A stretch of DNA of 13,361 nt from Prevotellaceae bacterium UBA1746 (GTDB lineage: Bacteria > Bacteroidota > Bacteroidia > Bacteroidales > Bacteroidaceae): contig CAJPJR010000053.1 in the NCBI GenBank assembly GCA_905369775.1, positions 1 through 13,361 on the forward strand. Direction: 5' to 3'. Position numbers and translations under genes: made by a program. A model generated the notes under the pieces. It saw only the letters and a list, made by a program, of their open reading frames with translations. It ran no database searches and was not told the origin of the DNA. Shown in pieces: positions 1 to 6,244 of the stretch; the stretch's first letter is position 1, and every line of letters starts with the position of its first letter.

Positions 1-1
1 A

Positions 2-229
2 GGCAAATGCTGGCGCTACGTTGCCGAGTGGAAAGACGGCAAAGGCAACGTCGGTCTGCGCGAGATTCCCGTCGGTCATCCGCTCTACCAACTCGAAGGC
101 TCGAACAACATCATTTGCCTCACCACCGCCCGCTACGATACCCCGATGATCATCCGTGGCTACGGCGCCGGTGCCGCCGTCACCGCCGCCGGTGTCTTTG
201 CCGACGTGATGAGAGTGGCGAATATCTGA
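2..229 (+). CDS. thrA: Bifunctional aspartokinase/homoserine dehydrogenase, C-terminal end (partial)
   Basis: Only the last 75 residues are in the window; the gene enters from the left edge in frame 2. The visible part carries the C-terminal signature of homoserine dehydrogenase: a GSNNII segment, TTARYDTPMIIRG, then GYGAGAAVTAAGVFADVMRVA next to the stop. In the ThrA family this end belongs to the NAD(P)-dependent domain that reduces aspartate semialdehyde to homoserine in the cytoplasm, on the route to threonine and methionine. Whether an aspartokinase domain is fused at the N-terminus cannot be seen. The bifunctional call rests on the ending resembling fused ThrA/MetL proteins, so a stand-alone homoserine dehydrogenase (hom) remains possible. 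A strong terminator hairpin lies 75 bases after the stop, and the next gene is convergent, so this is the end of its transcription unit. Confidence 0.85.
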   Translation, partial: GKCWRYVAEWKDGKGNVGLREIPVGHPLYQLEGSNNIICLTTARYDTPMIIRGYGAGAAVTAAGVFADVMRVANI

Positions 230-304
230 TTGTTTCCCCTCTCTCGCCACACCATTATATATAGAAGGCGTCGCCTATGCAACTCAGGCCCCGCCGCGAA
301 AAGA

Positions 305-351
305 GAATCCATCGACAGCATTGTTCATCATGCTGTCGATGGATTCTTTTT
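305..351 (+). terminator. Rho-independent terminator, probably bidirectional
   Basis: Positions 305-321 and 330-346 form a perfect 17-bp inverted repeat around an 8-base loop. The right arm runs straight into a T-run (347-352), and the left arm is preceded by AAAAGA (299-304), which reads TCTTTT on the other strand. The hairpin lies just after the thrA stop and between two convergent genes, so it probably ends thrA transcription and may also stop transcripts of the opposite-strand regulator. Confidence 0.85.
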
Positions 352-704
352 TGTGGAAGCGCAAAGCGCACACCCGGTGTGCGGGAGAAAAGAGGGGGGA
401 AGCGTGCCGGTGGCGGAGCGAGCCGCGCGCCGCACAGGCGGGAAGGGACAGAAAGTGGGGTGGCGTGGAATGAAAAAGAGCGGAGATGCGTTGTCGAAGC
501 GCGCGGAGAATCGAAAAGGCGCACGGGAGAGTCGAAAAGGCACGCGGAGAATCGAAAAGGCGCACGGGAGAATCGAAAAGGCGCGCAGGAGAGTCGAAAA
601 ACAAAGGGCGCGCAATCGAAAAACAAGGAATCGCCGAATCAAAGCGTCGGGGCCAAATCTGAAAGAGTGCGGGGTTCGGAATTCGAAAGCGCACGGGCGC
701 GGAA
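352..704. other. Purine-rich noncoding spacer between convergent genes
   Basis: About 350 bases lie between the thrA terminator and the end of the S24 regulator gene. The plus strand is strongly G+A biased. The open frames through it encode Arg/Lys/Glu-rich or Phe/Ser/Arg-rich low-complexity peptides in several frames at once, which is what a short repeat would give, so I do not call a gene. It contains a 17-bp palindrome at 367-383 (8-base arms around one central base) and the 21-bp repeat array listed separately. If transcripts of the regulator read through, this would be its 3' untranslated region. Confidence 0.6.
494..630. repeat. Imperfect tandem repeat with about 21-bp period
   Basis: The core TCGAAAA recurs at 511, 532, 552, 573, 594 and 616, giving spacings of 21, 20, 21, 21 and 22 bases. 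Most units read close to GGAGAATCGAAAAGGCGCAC, with A/G and small indel differences. A diverged half unit lies at 494, and further scattered TCGAAAG-like copies occur near 683. The array lies outside recognised genes, just beyond the 3' end of the S24 regulator. Confidence 0.75.
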
Positions 705-1379
705 TCAGAAGGCGTGCAATTTGCCCACCACCTTGTAGAGATGAAGAATTCGGTTGATGGGATAGCGTTCCGTACCGTATTCGGGGTTACTGGCCACGAA
801 TTCCAGCATCGAGGGGTCGCCGGGCACGCGGCGCAACTTCTTCACTGTGCGCAGTCCGTCGAGCACCACCGCATAAATGTTGCCCGGTTCCAGGTTGTCG
901 ATCGTCACGCGGCGCAGCGCAATCTTGTCGCCCGGTTCCAAATCGGGGAGCATGCTGCGGCCCTGCACGGCACACCAGAGGTCGGCCTGGCGATTGAAAG
1001 TGGTGTCCATGTAGAAACTCGGTTGCGTCGTCTGATCGTTTTCCAGTTCGTCGAATCCGCAGGTGAAATCGCAGTCGAACACCGGCAGGCCCTCCGGCGG
1101 CGTATCGTGCGGCGCCTTTTTCTTCGCCTCACGATCCGCTCGGTTTTCAGCGCGCAGCATGCGCCCCTCGCCCGTAATGAGCCAATCGATCGAAACGCCG
1201 AGTCGGTTGCCCACCGCTTCGAGAAAATCATATTTGGGTTGCACAGCGCCGGTCAGATAGGAGCGGATACGTGCCTCGTTGGTCTCGAGCAATTTGGCGA
1301 ACCGCGTGTTGCGTCCGTTGGCAAACCGTTCGACGAGCTGTTCAAGTCGTGAGGTCATAGTAGGAGGAGTCAATGGCAT
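705..1379 (-). CDS. HTH transcriptional regulator with S24 (LexA/UmuD-type) peptidase domain
   Basis: This 224-residue protein has a DNA-binding half and a self-cleavage half, the layout of LexA- and CI-like repressors. Residues about 8-72 form an XRE-type helix-turn-helix domain ending in GVSIDWLITGEG. Residues about 98-224 are an S24 peptidase fold. The nucleophile is Ser142 in QGRSMLPDLEPGD and the general base Lys180 in RTVKKL, with spacing close to that in LexA. Cys107-Gly108 lies 34-35 residues before the serine, where LexA has Ala-Gly and UmuD has Cys-Gly, so it is the likely scissile bond. The start at 1379 gives MPLTPPT before a second Met at 1358, which starts right at the first helix and is an equally good choice. 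A Bacteroidetes-type promoter lies at 1471-1501. Role inferred: a stress- or damage-responsive repressor. Targets are unknown, and no phage genes lie nearby. Confidence 0.85.
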   Translation of the reverse strand: MPLTPPTMTSRLEQLVERFANGRNTRFAKLLETNEARIRSYLTGAVQPKYDFLEAVGNRLGVSIDWLITGEGRMLRAENRADREAKKKAPHDTPPEGLPVFDCDFTCGFDELENDQTTQPSFYMDTTFNRQADLWCAVQGRSMLPDLEPGDKIALRRVTIDNLEPGNIYAVVLDGLRTVKKLRRVPGDPSMLEFVASNPEYGTERYPINRILHLYKVVGKLHAF

Positions 1380-1470
1380 TGTGGGTGTTTTCGTTGAATG
1401 CGAACAGAATGGTCGTGATCCATTCGCAGAAGTGGTGTTTGTCGTTGTACAGGATTCGAGAATGGTTCGG

Positions 1471-1501
1471 CAAAGTTACGGATAAATTCGTGAGTCGCAA
1501 A
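1471..1501 (-). promoter_or_regulatory. Bacteroidetes-type promoter for the S24 regulator gene
   Basis: On the minus strand, TTTG (1501-1498) is followed by 19 bases and then TAACTTTG (1478-1471). This is an exact match to the Bacteroidetes housekeeping promoter (TTTG-N19-TAnnTTTG). Transcription should begin near 1465, leaving a leader of about 85-105 bases depending on which Met is used. Confidence 0.7.
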
Positions 1502-1944
1502 ATTTTTCAGAAGTTTTCTGTATATCTACATTTTCTCTCCCCGGTCATATACGTTTTCCCACGCCTCTTGCACCCCCGCTCACTGCTTTTCCGGGCTTTT
1601 CCTCGGTCCGTTGTCTACCATGCACAAGTGTTTGATTTTTAATAGGGTGGGGCGGACACTTCGTCGCGTCCCCGCTTGCGCTATACGGATGTTTTTTCGG
1701 TGGAGAAGGAAAGCAGAAGGAGAAAAGCCGGTGTAAGTGGATTCACCTGCACAAGTCTTTGTGCACCAGTTTGTTGATCGGTCGGAAAAGTGCGGGCTGG
1801 CACCGCGCTCAGTCCGAGGAGATGCGCGTGCAATCCGACAAAGCCGAGAATGAAGCCGAGCGTTGTAATGAATATTTGCATTTCGATTCATTCTCCGCCT
1901 TGTCTCGCTTTCGCCGACCCGCGAGGCGCTCGAAAAACTGCGAG

Positions 1945-1979
1945 CTTTCGGTAAAAAACTCCCCGTTTTCAGCCGAAAG
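1945..1979. other. Compound stem-loop in the sufC upstream gap
   Basis: CTTTCGG (1945-1951) pairs with CCGAAAG (1973-1979). Inside it, AAAAC (1955-1959) pairs with GTTTT (1965-1969) around a TCCCC loop, leaving a symmetric 3x3 internal loop. A smaller hairpin, GCTCG/CGAGC, sits at 1928-1945. No T-run follows on the plus strand. On the minus strand a short T-run follows within about 15 bases, so a weak minus-strand terminator is conceivable. Confidence 0.35.
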
Positions 1980-2078
1980 TCCCCTGTTTTCGCGCGTTAG
2001 TTCGGGAGAAGTCGGCGGCGGTCTCCACGTTGAGGCGAAATCACGCCTTGCGACGGTCGAAAATGCGGGGTGGAAAAA

Positions 2079-2110
2079 GTTGGCGCGCCGGAAAAAAAAC
2101 AGTATCTTTG
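2079..2110 (+). promoter_or_regulatory. Promoter of the sufCDS operon
   Basis: TATCTTTG at 2103-2110 matches the Bacteroidetes -7 element TAnnTTTG. GTTG at 2079-2082, 20 bases upstream, fits the -33 element less exactly. An A-run (2092-2099) lies between them. Transcription should begin near 2116, which gives sufC an unusually long leader of about 180 bases. Confidence 0.65.
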
Positions 2111-2295
2111 CGGAGGTATGCAGCGCATGCGACATTTCTTTTGCGTCGCCCCGCTGTTTCCCATTCAGCGCGCAGTCCTTCAGCTCGCGCCGGCACACGG
2201 CCGGCGACAGCGCGGGCACTTTTGCGCGCGCCGCGCGTCGCTCCGTCGACGCCAACCTTTCATCCCATTTTTCTCCCCCAACAGCAACTATTTTC

Positions 2296-3048
2296 ATGTT
2301 AGAAATACGCAACCTCCACGCCTCCGTCGAAGGCAAAGAAATACTTCGCGGCATCGATCTCACCATTCGCGATGGCGAAGTGCACGTGCTCATGGGCCCC
2401 AACGGCTCGGGCAAATCGACGCTCTCCAACGTTCTGGTGGGCAATCCCAAATATGAGGTGACCGAAGGCGAAGTGATCTTCAACGGTAAGAACCTCCTGG
2501 AGCTCGAGCCCGAGGATCGCAGCCACGAAGGCATCTTTATGTCGTTTCAAGCCCCGATCGAAATCCCGGGCGTGTCGATGACCAATTTCATGCGCGCTGC
2601 ACTCAACGCCAAGCGCAAATATTTCGGTCAAGACCCCCTGCCCGCCGCCGATTTCCTCAAACTCTTGCGCGAAAAGCGCAAGTTGGTCGGCTTAGACGCG
2701 CATTTCATGAGCCGCGGCGTGAACGAAGGTTTTTCCGGCGGCGAGCGCAAGCGCAACGAAATCTTTCAAATGGCCGTGTTGGAGCCCACTTTCTCCATTC
2801 TCGACGAGACCGACTCCGGTTTGGACGTCGATGCACTGCGCATTGTGGCCGAGGGCTTCAACCAACTCCGCACGCCGCAAACGTCGGCCATGGTGATCAC
2901 GCACTATCAACGCATGCTCGACTATCTGCATCCCGATTTCGTGCATGTGCTCGTCAATGGTCGCGTGGTGAAAAACGGCACTGCCGAGCTGGGCTACGAG
3001 ATTGAGCAACGCGGTTTCGACTGGATCAAGGACGAACTGGCGCAATGA
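2296..3048 (+). CDS. sufC: Fe-S cluster assembly ATPase SufC
   Basis: SufC is the cytoplasmic ABC-type ATPase of the SUF machine. It binds SufB and SufD, and its ATP hydrolysis reshapes the SufBCD scaffold so a cluster can form. The 250-residue length is typical. Visible motifs are Walker A GPNGSGKST (34-42), Q-loop Gln85, the SufC-type signature FSGGERKRNE (146-155), Walker B ILDETDSGLD (168-177, with catalytic Glu171) and the switch His203 in ITHYQR. There are no membrane segments, as expected. The frame is open for over 500 bases upstream, but similarity to SufC begins exactly at ATG 2296 (MLEIRNLHASVEGKEIL), which fixes the start. sufD follows after 88 bases. The oddity is context: sufB, normally beside sufC, is absent upstream. 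Confidence 0.97.
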   Translation: MLEIRNLHASVEGKEILRGIDLTIRDGEVHVLMGPNGSGKSTLSNVLVGNPKYEVTEGEVIFNGKNLLELEPEDRSHEGIFMSFQAPIEIPGVSMTNFMRAALNAKRKYFGQDPLPAADFLKLLREKRKLVGLDAHFMSRGVNEGFSGGERKRNEIFQMAVLEPTFSILDETDSGLDVDALRIVAEGFNQLRTPQTSAMVITHYQRMLDYLHPDFVHVLVNGRVVKNGTAELGYEIEQRGFDWIKDELAQ

Positions 3049-3136
3049 ACGCCCGCAAGCGTTCGGCCGGCGTCGCCAACTGACGGCGTCTGCCCTTTCC
3101 GTTCCGTTTTTTCCAACTCCTCAAAACCGTTTCTCC

Positions 3137-4525
3137 ATGTCCGGTCTCCAATCTTATCTTCGTCTCTTTGACGACCAGCGCTCCCTCCTCGAGTCGCACA
3201 GCTGTGCCGCCCTCAATGGGCACCGCGATGAGGCGCGGAGCTTTCTCGCCGGCGTCGATTTTCCTCACCGCAAAACCGAACGCTATCGCAACACCGATGC
3301 CGCCGCGCTCTTTGCCGGCAACTATGCCACCGATTTCACCCGCACGCTCGACGGACTGCGCCCCGGCGACGACCGCGGTTGCACTGTTCCGCACCTGCCC
3401 ACCGTGCCGGTCCACGTGATCAACGACGTGGTGGTGCCCCCGGTCGGCGAGATGCAACTGCCCGAAGGGGTGCAGCTGCTCACCCTCTGCCAAGCGGCCG
3501 CCGAGCATCCCGAATGGCTCGAACGCTACTACGATCGGGCGGCGCATCACGAACCCGCCAATCAGCACAAGCACGCCGATCGGGAGGAGCGCGACGTCGT
3601 GACACGCCTCAACACCCTCTTTGTTCAAGACGGTTTGCTCATTCATGTCGCCGCCGGCGTGCGGATGGAGCGCACCGTGCAGGTCGTTTTGCGTTCGCGC
3701 TCGGACGTCGATCTCCTGTCGCACCGCCGTTTGCTCATCGTGGTCGAGGCGGGAGCGAGCGTCAACGTGCTGGTGTGCGAACACGCCGACGGCACTTGCC
3801 GCTATCTCACCACCCAAGTCACCGAAATCTATGCGGGCGAGGACGCCGCCGTGTCGGTCTACACGCTCGAAGAAACGCGGGAAGGCAACCATCGGTTCAG
3901 CAACGTTTACGTAGAACAGCAAGCTCGCAGCCGCGTGAGCCTCAACGGCATAGCCCTCACCACCGGCGTTTCGCGCACGATGACCAATGTGCGATTGCTC
4001 GGCCCCGAGGCCGATTGCCAAACGGCCGGTGTCGCCATCACCGATGGGCATCAGCAAGTGGACAACAACCTGCTGGTGGACCACGTGGCCGAGGCTTGCA
4101 CCTCCGACATGCTCTTCAAATATGTGCTCGACGGCGAGAGTCGCGCGGCCTTCGCCGGCAAAGTGCTGGTGCGCCCCGGCGCGCAGCAGACGCTCTCGCA
4201 ACAGAACAGTGCCAACCTCTGCATCTCGCCCACTGCCCACGTGCATTCTCTGCCCATGCTCGAGATCTATGCCGACGACGTGCGTTGCAACCACGGTTCC
4301 ACTATCGGCAAACTCGACGAGGGTGCCTTGCTCTATTTGCGCCAGCGCGGCATTCCGTTGGCCGAGGCCCGTTTGCTGTTGCAGCATGCCTTCGTTTCCG
4401 ACGTGTTGCAGCGTGTGCCCATCGAGGCCCTGCGTCAGCGCCTTTCTGATCTGGTCGAACGTCGTTTTCGCGGCGAACAACGCCACTGCGCCGACGGATG
4501 CGACGATTGCAGTGTGAAGCTTTGA
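3137..4525 (+). CDS. sufD: Fe-S cluster assembly scaffold protein SufD
   Basis: SufD is the non-catalytic scaffold subunit that pairs with SufB and two SufC in the cytoplasmic SufBC2D complex. The 462-residue protein has the usual helical N-terminal part, a long beta-helix core (about 170-370) and the family C-terminal block EIYADDVRCNHGSTIGKLDEGALLYLRQRGI-like segment, which includes Cys384 and His386. The corresponding histidine in characterised SufD proteins helps hold the nascent cluster at the SufB-SufD interface. The start at 3137 (MSGLQSYLRLFDDQ) is chosen because in-frame sequence upstream overlaps sufC and is unrelated to the family. The very C-terminus is cysteine-rich (HCADGCDDCSVKL, C-x3-C-x2-C), which the E. 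coli protein does not have as far as I know. sufS follows after 21 bases, so the genes are almost certainly cotranscribed. Confidence 0.95.
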   Translation: MSGLQSYLRLFDDQRSLLESHSCAALNGHRDEARSFLAGVDFPHRKTERYRNTDAAALFAGNYATDFTRTLDGLRPGDDRGCTVPHLPTVPVHVINDVVVPPVGEMQLPEGVQLLTLCQAAAEHPEWLERYYDRAAHHEPANQHKHADREERDVVTRLNTLFVQDGLLIHVAAGVRMERTVQVVLRSRSDVDLLSHRRLLIVVEAGASVNVLVCEHADGTCRYLTTQVTEIYAGEDAAVSVYTLEETREGNHRFSNVYVEQQARSRVSLNGIALTTGVSRTMTNVRLLGPEADCQTAGVAITDGHQQVDNNLLVDHVAEACTSDMLFKYVLDGESRAAFAGKVLVRPGAQQTLSQQNSANLCISPTAHVHSLPMLEIYADDVRCNHGSTIGKLDEGALLYLRQRGIPLAEARLLLQHAFVSDVLQRVPIEALRQRLSDLVERRFRGEQRHCADGCDDCSVKL

Positions 4526-4546
4526 ACCGGAAAATAAACGTAGCTG

Positions 4547-5752
4547 ATGACCGACTTTCGCCCGGATTTCCCCCTGTTGAGCCGTGAGGTGCACGGTCGC
4601 CCGTTGGTGTATCTCGACAATGCCGCCACGACGCAGAAACCACGCGCCGTATTGGAGGCCATGGATCGACTCTACACCACGTGCAATGCCAATGTGCATC
4701 GCGGCATTCACACGCTCTCGCAAGAAGCCACCGCCCTGCACGAGGCCGCCCGCGAGCGCGTGCGCGCTTTCCTCAATGCGCGTTCCACGGCCGAGATCAT
4801 TTTCACCCGCGGCACCACCGAGAGCCTCAATCTCGTCGCCTCTTCGTTTGCCGAAGCCTTTTTGCACGAAGGCGACGAGGTGATTCTCACCGTCATGGAG
4901 CACCATTCCGACATCGTGCCCTGGCAGTTGGCGCGCGATCGCCGCGGTTTCACCCTCCGTGTGGTGCCGATGGACGACGAAGGTCGCCTGGATCTCGAGG
5001 TTTACGCCGCGCTGCTCAACGAGCGCACCCGCTTGGTGTGCTGTTGTCACGTGAGCAACGTGTTGGGCACGGTCAATCCCGTGCGCGAAATGGCGCGCAT
5101 GGCACACGATGCCGGTGCCTATTTCCTGGTCGATGGGGCACAGAGCGTGCCGCACTTCCCGGTCGACGTGCAAGAGTTGGACTGCGATTTCCTCGCCTTC
5201 AGCGCGCACAAACTCTACGGCCCGACGGGCGTGGGCGTGCTCTACGGCAAAGAGGAACTGCTCGAGCGGATGCCGCCGTATCAAGGCGGCGGAGAGATGA
5301 TTGCCCGTGTCACGTTCGAGAAAACCACCTTCGAACGCCTGCCTTTCAAGTTCGAAGCCGGCACTCCCGACTATGTTGGCACGCACGGCTTGGCTGCCGC
5401 GATCGACTATGTGGCGGGCATCGGACTGGATCGCATTGCCGCCTACGAAGATCAGCTCACACGTCACGCCATGGCGCGCATGCGTGAGATCGAAGACATG
5501 CGGTTTTTCGGCACAGTGGAGGGAAAAACCTCAGTCGTTTCGTTCAACGTGGGCCAGATTCACCCGATGGATTTGGGCACATTGCTCGACCATTTGGGTT
5601 TTGCCATCCGCACCGGCCACCATTGCGCGCAACCGCTCATGGCCCGTTGCGGGGTCGAAGGCATGGCCCGCGTGTCGTTTGCCCTCTACAACACCGTCGA
5701 AGAGATCGATCGCTTCGTGGAAGCGCTGCAACGCGTGGTGCGCATGTTCTGA
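4547..5752 (+). CDS. sufS: Cysteine desulfurase SufS
   Basis: SufS is a PLP-dependent class V aminotransferase-fold enzyme. It converts cysteine to alanine and holds the released sulfur as a persulfide for Fe-S cluster assembly. The 401-residue length fits group II (SufS/CsdA) desulfurases. Visible features are LDNAATTQKP near the N-terminus, NVHRGIHTLS, the cofactor-stacking region MEHHSDIVPWQ (His119-His120), DGAQSVPH, the PLP lysine Lys222 in FSAHKLYGPTG, the group II loop GGGEMI and the persulfide cysteine Cys360 in RTGHHCAQPLM. Both catalytic residues are intact. It is the last gene of the operon, 21 bases after sufD and before the terminator at 5800-5850. No sulfur-relay partner (SufE or SufU) is in the window, so one must be encoded elsewhere or be dispensable. 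Confidence 0.96.
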   Translation: MTDFRPDFPLLSREVHGRPLVYLDNAATTQKPRAVLEAMDRLYTTCNANVHRGIHTLSQEATALHEAARERVRAFLNARSTAEIIFTRGTTESLNLVASSFAEAFLHEGDEVILTVMEHHSDIVPWQLARDRRGFTLRVVPMDDEGRLDLEVYAALLNERTRLVCCCHVSNVLGTVNPVREMARMAHDAGAYFLVDGAQSVPHFPVDVQELDCDFLAFSAHKLYGPTGVGVLYGKEELLERMPPYQGGGEMIARVTFEKTTFERLPFKFEAGTPDYVGTHGLAAAIDYVAGIGLDRIAAYEDQLTRHAMARMREIEDMRFFGTVEGKTSVVSFNVGQIHPMDLGTLLDHLGFAIRTGHHCAQPLMARCGVEGMARVSFALYNTVEEIDRFVEALQRVVRMF

Positions 5753-5799
5753 TGCCCCGTTCGGCGCGTGAAGCCCGCGCATCCACCGCCTTTTCCCAC

Positions 5800-5850
5800 C
5801 GCCACGGCTGCTGCTTTCGCCCCGGAATGCAGCAGCCGCGGCGTTTTTTT
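5800..5850 (+). terminator. Rho-independent terminator of the sufCDS operon
   Basis: CGGCTGCTGC (5805-5814) pairs perfectly with GCAGCAGCCG (5829-5838). One mismatch further out, four more pairs form (5800-5803 with 5840-5843), and seven Ts follow at once (5844-5850). It begins 47 bases after the sufS stop. Confidence 0.9.
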
Positions 5851-5859
5851 GCAAGGGCT

Positions 5860-5891
5860 GTTGTCTCTTTCGTTGCAAACCCTTATCTTTG
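5860..5891 (+). promoter_or_regulatory. Promoter of the ybjQ-rnhB-priA operon
   Basis: GTTG (5860-5863), a 20-base spacer and TATCTTTG (5884-5891) match the Bacteroidetes promoter and have the same form as the suf promoter. Transcription should start near 5897, about 27 bases before the ybjQ start. It begins only ten bases after the T-run of the previous terminator. Confidence 0.75.
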
Positions 5892-5923
5892 TCCTCGAAG
5901 TCTTACACTCAATATATATAGGT

Positions 5924-6241
5924 ATGATACTTACTACAACTCCCTCCGTAGAGGACCACCCGATTCGCGAATATCGCGGCATCATTTCGGCCGAAACCAT
6001 CATCGGTGCCAACTTTGTCAAGGACTTCTTTGCCCGTTTGACCGACGTGTTCGGCGGACGTTCGAACTCATACGAGCGAGTGCTCCGCGAGGGCAAGGAA
6101 ACCGCGTTGGCCGAACTCAGCAAGGCGGCTCAAGACGCCGGCGGCAATGCCGTGGTCGGTGTGAAGTTGGACTACGAAGCCGTCGGTGCTTCGGGCTCAA
6201 TGCTCATGGTCGTGGCCAGCGGCACGGCCGTTGTCATCTGA
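5924..6241 (+). CDS. YbjQ/UPF0145 family protein (heavy-metal-binding domain family)
   Basis: This 105-residue protein belongs to the YbjQ (DUF74/UPF0145) family of small cytoplasmic proteins that form pentameric rings. The family is often labelled heavy-metal-binding, but its biochemical role is not established. Family landmarks are YRGIISAETIIGANFVKDFFA near the start, a conserved SNSYE segment, AL.EL...A...GGNAVVGVKLDYE and a hydrophobic C-terminus (SMLMVVASGTAVVI). The start at 5924 is chosen because it lies about 27 bases after a good promoter; in-frame sequence further upstream runs back across the promoter and terminator. rnhB begins three bases after the stop, so the two are probably translationally coupled. 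This placement with DNA maintenance genes does not by itself reveal its function. Confidence 0.9.
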   Translation: MILTTTPSVEDHPIREYRGIISAETIIGANFVKDFFARLTDVFGGRSNSYERVLREGKETALAELSKAAQDAGGNAVVGVKLDYEAVGASGSMLMVVASGTAVVI

Positions 6242-6244
6242 TTC

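Larger units (their letters stand above)
1380..2295. other. Long intergenic region with hairpins but no convincing gene
   Basis: About 900 bases separate the divergent S24 regulator and sufC. Outside the two promoters I see a 14-mer duplicated with one mismatch (1621-1634 and 1748-1761), a 7-bp hairpin with a 4-base loop (1748-1765), and a compound hairpin at 1945-1979. The frame upstream of sufC stays open from 1759, but its translation is low-complexity, Ser/Arg-rich and unrelated to SufC or SufB. A minus-strand frame of 66 codons (1681-1881) starts with a hydrophobic stretch of about 30 residues and could be a small membrane peptide, but codon use does not clearly support it. Base composition is less GC-rich at about 1440-1640 than in the flanking genes. 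No SufB remnant was recognised. Confidence 0.55.

Noticed and set aside
494..630. CRISPR array
   Set aside because: The repeated units abut one another with a period near 21 bp and no unique spacers, so this is a simple tandem repeat.
230..757. Overlapping long open frames on both strands in the convergent spacer
   Set aside because: They are open in several frames because the 21-bp repeat and purine bias avoid stops. The peptides are low-complexity, with no recognisable domain.
1759..2295. Open frame extending sufC upstream by about 179 codons
   Set aside because: The translation is Ser/Arg-rich low-complexity sequence unlike SufC or SufB. It crosses the predicted suf promoter, and family similarity starts exactly at 2296.
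2118..2456. Upstream ORF beginning at ATG 2118 in the suf leader
   Set aside because: It is Arg-rich, runs out of frame deep into sufC and has no family similarity. The ATG is almost at the predicted transcription start, so use as a normal gene is unlikely.
3049..3136. Attenuator between sufC and sufD
   Set aside because: Only 4-bp stems form before the T-run near 3108, which is too weak to call.
3026..5467. 813-codon open frame antisense to sufD and sufS
   Set aside because: A shadow of GC-rich codon use on the coding strand. The plus-strand genes have complete family motifs, and the antisense product has none.
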